This document shows positions 60,107-64,000 of a stretch of DNA of 64,000 nt, in pieces (position 1 is the first letter of the stretch; each line of letters begins with the position of its first letter). The DNA comes from JARRRD01 sp046706685 (GTDB taxonomy: Bacteria > Nitrospirota > Thermodesulfovibrionia > Thermodesulfovibrionales > UBA6898): NCBI GenBank assembly GCA_046706685.1, contig JBJKPE010000150.1, positions 4,695-68,694 of the forward strand, read 5' to 3'. A program made the translations under genes and the position numbers. The notes beneath the pieces are model-generated. The model had not been told where the DNA came from. It did not search any database and worked only from the letters and a program-made list of their open reading frames with translations.

Positions 60107-61391
60107 GCAATCGGAGCTCCCTTCTCGTCAGCCGGTAACCGCCCTCGATAATCACTGCCAGCGCGACCATCGCCGCCAGGACCGATAACTTTGCGGGCGC
60201 AGTGGTTGCCGTCTGCCAAAGCAACGCGCCCAATGCGGCAAGACACGCTACGGCCCCGGCCGCTGAAATCCAGACGTGGCTGTTGGTGTGCGCCGCGCGC
60301 CGCGCGTTGGCGGCGTTCACTGCGGCGAAGATTAGCAGAAATCCGGCGCTGCCCAAAGTCGAAATGCTCGTCAGGTCAAATGCGTTGGCTGTGAACAGCG
60401 TCAACCCGGCAGTGATCAACAGCCCCTCCAGCGGCTCACCCCAGACTTTCCGCTCCAGCATGGCCGGCAATTCGCCGTCGCGGGCGATGCAGTAGCTCAA
60501 GCGCGCTGCTCCGTAGAGTGTGGCGTTGATCGCGGAAGCGGTGGATAACATGGCGGCGACTGCAATCAGCGTGAAGCCGGGCTGCCCGAGAAAGGGTCGG
60601 GCCGCCTCCGCCAAGGCGTAATCCTTGGCCGCCACGATCTTGTCCACCGCCAGATTGCCCACGGTGACGAGCGAGACCAGCACATATAACGCTATTACGA
60701 ACACTACCGCCGTGTAGTAGGCGCGCGGCAGTGTCCGAGCTACATTCCGCACGTCGCGCGCGGTGTTAGCGATCAACTCGAACCCTTCGTAGGCCACGAA
60801 GATGATCATCCCGCCCGCCGCCAGCTGTAGCGGCGGCGTCCACGAGGCAGGCGCGATCCGGGCGGTCTCGACGCCGGAGAGACCGGCTCCGACAAACAGC
60901 AGCAGGATCACCACTTTTAATCCCACGATCCAGTCTTCTGCTTCGCCGATCAACTCGGCGCTGAGAAGGTTCAGACCGGTAATAGTGATTACGCTGAGGC
61001 TGATCAGGGCATGTTTGCCGATCGTCTGCCATGCCTTCGGCAAAAACGTCGCACCGTAGCTGCCGAACGCGAACGCATATAGCGACAGCATCACGACGTA
61101 ACTCAGCCACAGCAAAACGTTCAGGCTGCCGGTGAACATACCGGCGCCGAAGGAGCGGTCGAGAAAGGTGACCGTTCCCCCGCGGCTTGGATAGGCGACG
61201 GAAAGCTTAGCATACGAATACGCTGTCAGCAGGGCTACCACACCCGCCAGAGCAAAGGCCACAGGCGTGCCGCCGTGCGCCAATTGCACCGCCAATCCCA
61301 GCACCGCGAAAATCCCGCCGCCGACCATGCCGCCGACACCGATGGCAACCGCCGCCCACAACCCTATCTTGCCATCGCCTGCTTTACTCAT
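60099..61391 (-). CDS. APC-superfamily amino acid permease
   Basis: Twelve-segment transporter of the amino acid-polyamine-organocation family. GVGGMVGGGIFAVLGLAVQ is the first-helix motif, and YEGFELIANTARD in helix 6 is the second characteristic element. The substrate is unknown. The ATG at 61391 follows AAAGGAG at 11 nt; an in-frame ATG 42 bp upstream (61433) gives a less typical extension. About 430 residues from 61391. It is the first gene of the permease-ackA-xfp operon, an unusual partner for acetate metabolism. Confidence 0.88.
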   Translation of the reverse strand: MSKAGDGKIGLWAAVAIGVGGMVGGGIFAVLGLAVQLAHGGTPVAFALAGVVALLTAYSYAKLSVAYPSRGGTVTFLDRSFGAGMFTGSLNVLLWLSYVVMLSLYAFAFGSYGATFLPKAWQTIGKHALISLSVITITGLNLLSAELIGEAEDWIVGLKVVILLLFVGAGLSGVETARIAPASWTPPLQLAAGGMIIFVAYEGFELIANTARDVRNVARTLPRAYYTAVVFVIALYVLVSLVTVGNLAVDKIVAAKDYALAEAARPFLGQPGFTLIAVAAMLSTASAINATLYGAARLSYCIARDGELPAMLERKVWGEPLEGLLITAGLTLFTANAFDLTSISTLGSAGFLLIFAAVNAANARRAAHTNSHVWISAAGAVACLAALGALLWQTATTAPAKLSVLAAMVALAVIIEGGYRLTRRELRLHE

Positions 61392-61974
61392 GCCCAGCTT
61401 GTCTCCTTTTGTCGGGAATCTTTCCCGAAGCATTTTCTACCTGTTTGCCTAAGGGCTCGCTTTGATTGCGTAAATGACACAACAAAATAAATATTCAAAT
61501 AATGGACGCGGTGAGACCTCTGCCACAGGGAATCTCAGGATATATTGTGCATCTCAATTACCCGCGATTACCGCATCGTAGTAAATGTTGAGTTGTCCCG
61601 TAAGCACTTTCTGGCGGCTGTCATCTGCCGGCACGACGAAGCTGTTTTTCAACCTTAGATATTATCAGCGCAGTCCCTTCCACTCTATCCGTAACAGCCA
61701 CTACACCAGCCTTCTTATGGTCAATCTACAATCTTACCTGTTTTCATGGATTTCCCCTTTTGGAGATCAGATATACTCCTCGTTACAATATATCACTCAT
61801 AAGTGCCCTTGAATACCACATTGTGGCTCATCGTAGATCAGTGTGGGTACTTTCTTGTCTTTTTCGCCGTTCCGAAAGCGAGTTTTTCCAGGTGCCTCAT
61901 ATAAAGGTTGTCCTCAAAGGCAAGCTCGATCTGATCCACGAACGATATGAAGATGTAATAGCGGACTTCTGGAT
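61392..61974. other. Gene-free stretch of about 580 bp between the permease and the PIN-domain remnant
   Basis: AT-rich from about 61480 to 61860 after the GC-rich permease operon, so the composition border lies here. Short open frames have no recognisable domains. A segment at about 61885-61990 (with HIKVVLKGKLDLIHERYE in one frame) may be the remains of an antitoxin or the front of the PIN gene. Nothing else is supported. Confidence 0.4.
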
Positions 61975-62381
61975 GGCAAGGGCGGTAGCCCCGTTTTTAT
62001 AGACGCTACGATTTTCCTGCATTACGCCTTTGATACAAACCAGGTATCAGGGATTTTTCACCCGGACAGAGCTGTCGAATATCAAGGCACGTACGTCCGC
62101 TCTTGTGCTGGAAGAAGTTTCATACAAGATTATGATGCAGTCAGTCTCTAATTATCTTGAGGGGGTGACTGTCCGGCACGTCAGGGAACTCATCGAAAAC
62201 CCTAAGAACAGAGGAAAGGTTTTATCTCCTCTCATTGAATACACGGATTACATAAATAAACTGCAGGAAGGGAATCGATATGAAGCAGGCGGCGCATCAT
62301 GCAAACGAAAACGGCCTCATAAGTGCTGATGCCGCTCATCTTTCCGTCACGTCCAGAAAATCAGCGGCGATCTTATACTGA
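61975..62381 (+). pseudogene. Frameshifted PIN-domain toxin (VapC-like)
   Basis: Three consecutive frames together spell a PIN-domain protein. Frame A (from 61993) gives VFIDATIFLHYAFDTN with the first catalytic Asp. Frame B (about 62040-62270) gives RTSALVLEEVSYKIMMQSVS and NRGKVLSPLIEYTDYINKL. Frame C (about 62278-62381) gives ENGLISADAAHLSV, the usual C-terminal Asp region. At least two frameshifts interrupt it, near 62040 and 62275, so it is inactive. No intact antitoxin gene is adjacent. It lies in the decayed zone near the right-edge transposase. Confidence 0.7.
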
Positions 62382-62525
62382 TCAGGCGGGTACAGGTCTC
62401 TTTTTGTTGTAATCTCTTGTCCTGTGCCGTTACAGGATGGGGCTCCACTGTTATCGATCGCCTTATAAAAATGGAAGGGTGGAGAAGGTATCTTCCGGCA
62501 CATAAATGTACTATACTTATTTATC

Positions 62526-63272
62526 ATGATGACCAGAGAGCAGTTCTTTGAGAGCATTACCCTCGTCGTCATTGTCCTGCTGGTGGATTTACTCGAGCGC
62601 AGCCACCCTGGATTTGCTGTCGACCGGAAGCGTAATCTTCCGTTGAATATCATGGCGATCCTTGTGGCCGTTTTAGCTGGGGAGGCATGGAAGATACTGT
62701 TGCTGCATGGGTTCAATTTCCTTTCCATTGGCAAAGAGCTATCCCTGTCGGCTCTTCGCGGGCTTCCCGGCGCAGTTAAGATATTCACGGGGCTCGTTCT
62801 CGCAGACTTCTGTCTCTACTGGGTCCACCGGGCGATGCACCGGCCAGCCCTCTGGCCCACTCATATCTTTCATCATTCCATAGAACAGCTCTGGTGGCTT
62901 TCGGGATCACGGACAAGCGCGACACATCTGCTTCTTTTTGCCGTTCCACAGATACTTATCGGCTACTATGTACTTTCCTTTACCCCGGGAGAGGCTGGCG
63001 TCGGTTTTTCCATTGGTGTGTTGGTCAATATTTGGATTCATGCAAATCTCTGGGTGGACCTCGGATCTCTTGAGTGGATTATCATCACACCTAACTTTCA
63101 CCGGGTCCACCACGGCTCGCGGGGCCTCTCGAATAAGAACCTCGGATTTATCTTCACCCTCTGGGACCGGATCTTCGGCACCTACGTCGATCCCCGCCTG
63201 AAGGGGAAAGACTTTGCCCTCGGCTACGCCTCAACACGCGGACGTCTTTTGCGAATGATGGTGGGGTTCTGA
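62526..63272 (+). CDS. Sterol desaturase/fatty acid hydroxylase family protein
   Basis: Membrane di-iron enzyme family acting on lipids or carotenoids; substrate unknown. The histidine boxes are HRAMH, HIFHH and NFHRVHH, all intact, among four to five membrane segments. 248 residues. The start is ATG 62526 or the next ATG 62529. TATACT at 62512-62517 ends 8 nt before 62526, so the message may be leaderless; there is no Shine-Dalgarno sequence. Confidence 0.88.
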   Translation: MMTREQFFESITLVVIVLLVDLLERSHPGFAVDRKRNLPLNIMAILVAVLAGEAWKILLLHGFNFLSIGKELSLSALRGLPGAVKIFTGLVLADFCLYWVHRAMHRPALWPTHIFHHSIEQLWWLSGSRTSATHLLLFAVPQILIGYYVLSFTPGEAGVGFSIGVLVNIWIHANLWVDLGSLEWIIITPNFHRVHHGSRGLSNKNLGFIFTLWDRIFGTYVDPRLKGKDFALGYASTRGRLLRMMVGF

Positions 63273-63473
63273 GTCAAAGTGAACGAAAACGTCGCTGGAT
63301 GCCCGGAGCGACTCTTATGAAAGCTCTTTGAAGAGAGATGCGGCCGGGCTCAGGGAATGCTTGAGTGGCACGAACATTCCCCGAGCCCGCTCTCCCGTAT
63401 CCATTTTGCGTCAGCTCTGCAAAGCCAGGGTCTGCTTAAAGAGAAAAGATCCGGGCATGACCTGATTTCAGCT

Positions 63474-63755
63474 TTAGTCTTCGTCTTCGTGCTGCCAATG
63501 ACGCTCCCTTTCCCATTCCCTCCATTTGCCTCTCAGTTCTTCCAGCGGTATTCGGCGTTGCCGATGACGTTCGGCCTGCACGGTTACCACGGCGACAGGG
63601 GGGTTGCCGATATAAACCCACGGTCCGTTGTACGAGGGGGACACAAACCAGTGTCTGCGATACTCGCGATACCAATTTCCGTTGTAAAAGAGGATGTTCG
63701 CCTTGATGTCGGGAATATAGTAAACATCTGTTCCGGGGATTACAACCACACGCAT
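63474..63755 (-). CDS. Small tyrosine/tryptophan-rich protein, apparently missing its signal peptide (93 aa)
   Basis: Resembles a family of small exported proteins of Nitrospirota and Deltaproteobacteria, with PGTDVYYIPDIKANILFYNG, GNWYREYRRHW, YNGPWVYIG and a C-terminal charged helix rich in R, E, W and H. Those proteins usually carry a signal peptide; here an in-frame TAG lies five codons before the ATG, and the upstream region (63756-63864) has no export signal. The 5' end was probably lost, perhaps through the insertion represented by the transposase gene 110 bp away. Function unknown. It may be a pseudogene. Confidence 0.55.
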   Translation of the reverse strand: MRVVVIPGTDVYYIPDIKANILFYNGNWYREYRRHWFVSPSYNGPWVYIGNPPVAVVTVQAERHRQRRIPLEELRGKWREWERERHWQHEDED

Positions 63756-63864
63756 TGCCTCATCAAAAATCTATATAAAGTAGAATCGTTGCCTCACGTA
63801 AGGAATCTACACGAAATGAACAGTCAAAATACCCTTCTTGAAACAGGTCAAGGAGGCAGGAGAA

Positions 63865-64000
63865 GTGGGGCTGACGATGAAAGAAAGGCAGTCTCTGACA
63901 CGAGAAGTAGCAAAGAGGTATCAGAAGGCACGGAAGAAGGAGAAGAAGCGGATTCTGGATGAGTTTGTTAAGAACACGGGATACACCCGATGCTATGCGT
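63865..64000 (+). mobile_element. Transposase, N-terminal 45 codons (cut by the window edge)
   Basis: From the GTG at 63865, 8 nt after AGGAGG, the frame is open to the right edge. The product (ERQSLTREVAKRYQKARKKE, then KKRILDEFVKNTGYTRCYA) is the start of an integrase-catalytic-core transposase of the type whose helix-turn-helix begins with TREVAKRY and a TGY(T/N)RKYA motif. An ATG four codons downstream (63877) is the alternative start. The insertion-sequence end should lie between 63756 and 63860; no terminal repeat could be recognised without the other end. Confidence 0.7.

Noticed and set aside
1..64000. CRISPR array or rRNA genes
   Set aside because: No regularly spaced direct repeats and no rRNA-like conserved segments were seen; one tRNA only.

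Overview
The window (64 kb, no assembled ends visible) looks like a chromosomal piece of a Gram-negative, anaerobic or microaerophilic, hydrogen-using bacterium. The mix of LolCDE lipoprotein export, Etf-linked acyl-CoA oxidation, ferredoxin enzymes, a periplasmic group 1 [NiFe] hydrogenase and a large PAS/GAF/c-di-GMP signalling load is most like Nitrospirota (Thermodesulfovibrionia-type) or a related deltaproteobacterial lineage. That placement is inference; no rRNA is present.

Layout. 1-2979 (minus): mdh, ndk and clpC (cut by the left edge). 3006-4774: inositol-phosphate synthase plus a CDP-alcohol phosphatidyltransferase, a likely inositol-phospholipid pair. 4786-5519: cobO and a tRNA-Gly(CCC). 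5810-10653: lysS, lolC/E, lolD, a rhodanese-rubrerythrin fusion and a YceI protein. 11083-13383: hpt, queD and a TldE/PmbA gene. 13594-19883: a zinc dehydrogenase, an LsrF-like aldolase, then acyl-CoA dehydrogenase, etfB, ferredoxin-domain etfA and fabD. 20009-26107: an M23 peptidase, a UPF0182 membrane protein, an endonuclease V remnant and a CoA-transferase-GNAT fusion. 26122-29970 (minus): a receiver-PilZ protein, DUF1189, lspA, an ArgA-like acetyltransferase and the gamma and beta subunits of a 2-oxoacid:ferredoxin oxidoreductase without alpha.

30223-35283 is a [NiFe] hydrogenase locus: maturation protease, hypC, small subunit, large subunit, cytochrome b, cytochrome c. The large subunit is the most striking object in the window. 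Its frame is intact for 570 codons except for two TGA codons, and these sit exactly at the two cysteine positions of the N-terminal nickel-binding CxxC motif (RI-TGA-GV-TGA-TTVH). A 7-bp hairpin with a CGUGA loop lies 23 nt after the second TGA, where a bacterial SECIS element would be expected. The C-terminal DPCxxC motif keeps its cysteines. This suggests a hydrogenase with two selenocysteines in the N-terminal motif, unlike classical [NiFeSe] enzymes, where Sec is in the C-terminal motif.

35542-38286 holds an Atg22-like MFS transporter and a lipoamide-dehydrogenase-type flavoprotein. 38511-56037 is a signalling block: a 1439-residue soluble histidine kinase, an NtrC-type sigma-54 activator, a good -24/-12 promoter, then cheW, a soluble MCP, cheR, cheA, cheB, cheY, cheX, cheY, an HD-GYP regulator and a GGDEF protein. 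The kinase, MCP and GGDEF protein all carry cysteine-rich PAS domains, so they may sense a shared redox or metal signal. 56419-61391 (minus) is a GC-rich, tightly overlapping permease-ackA-phosphoketolase operon that looks acquired. 61975-64000 is a decayed accessory zone: a frameshifted PIN-domain toxin, a sterol-desaturase-like hydroxylase, a secreted-type protein lacking its signal peptide, and the start of a transposase at the right edge.

Several promoters place the -10 box 5-9 nt from the start codon (receiver-PilZ gene, mdh, desaturase), so leaderless mRNAs may be common here.
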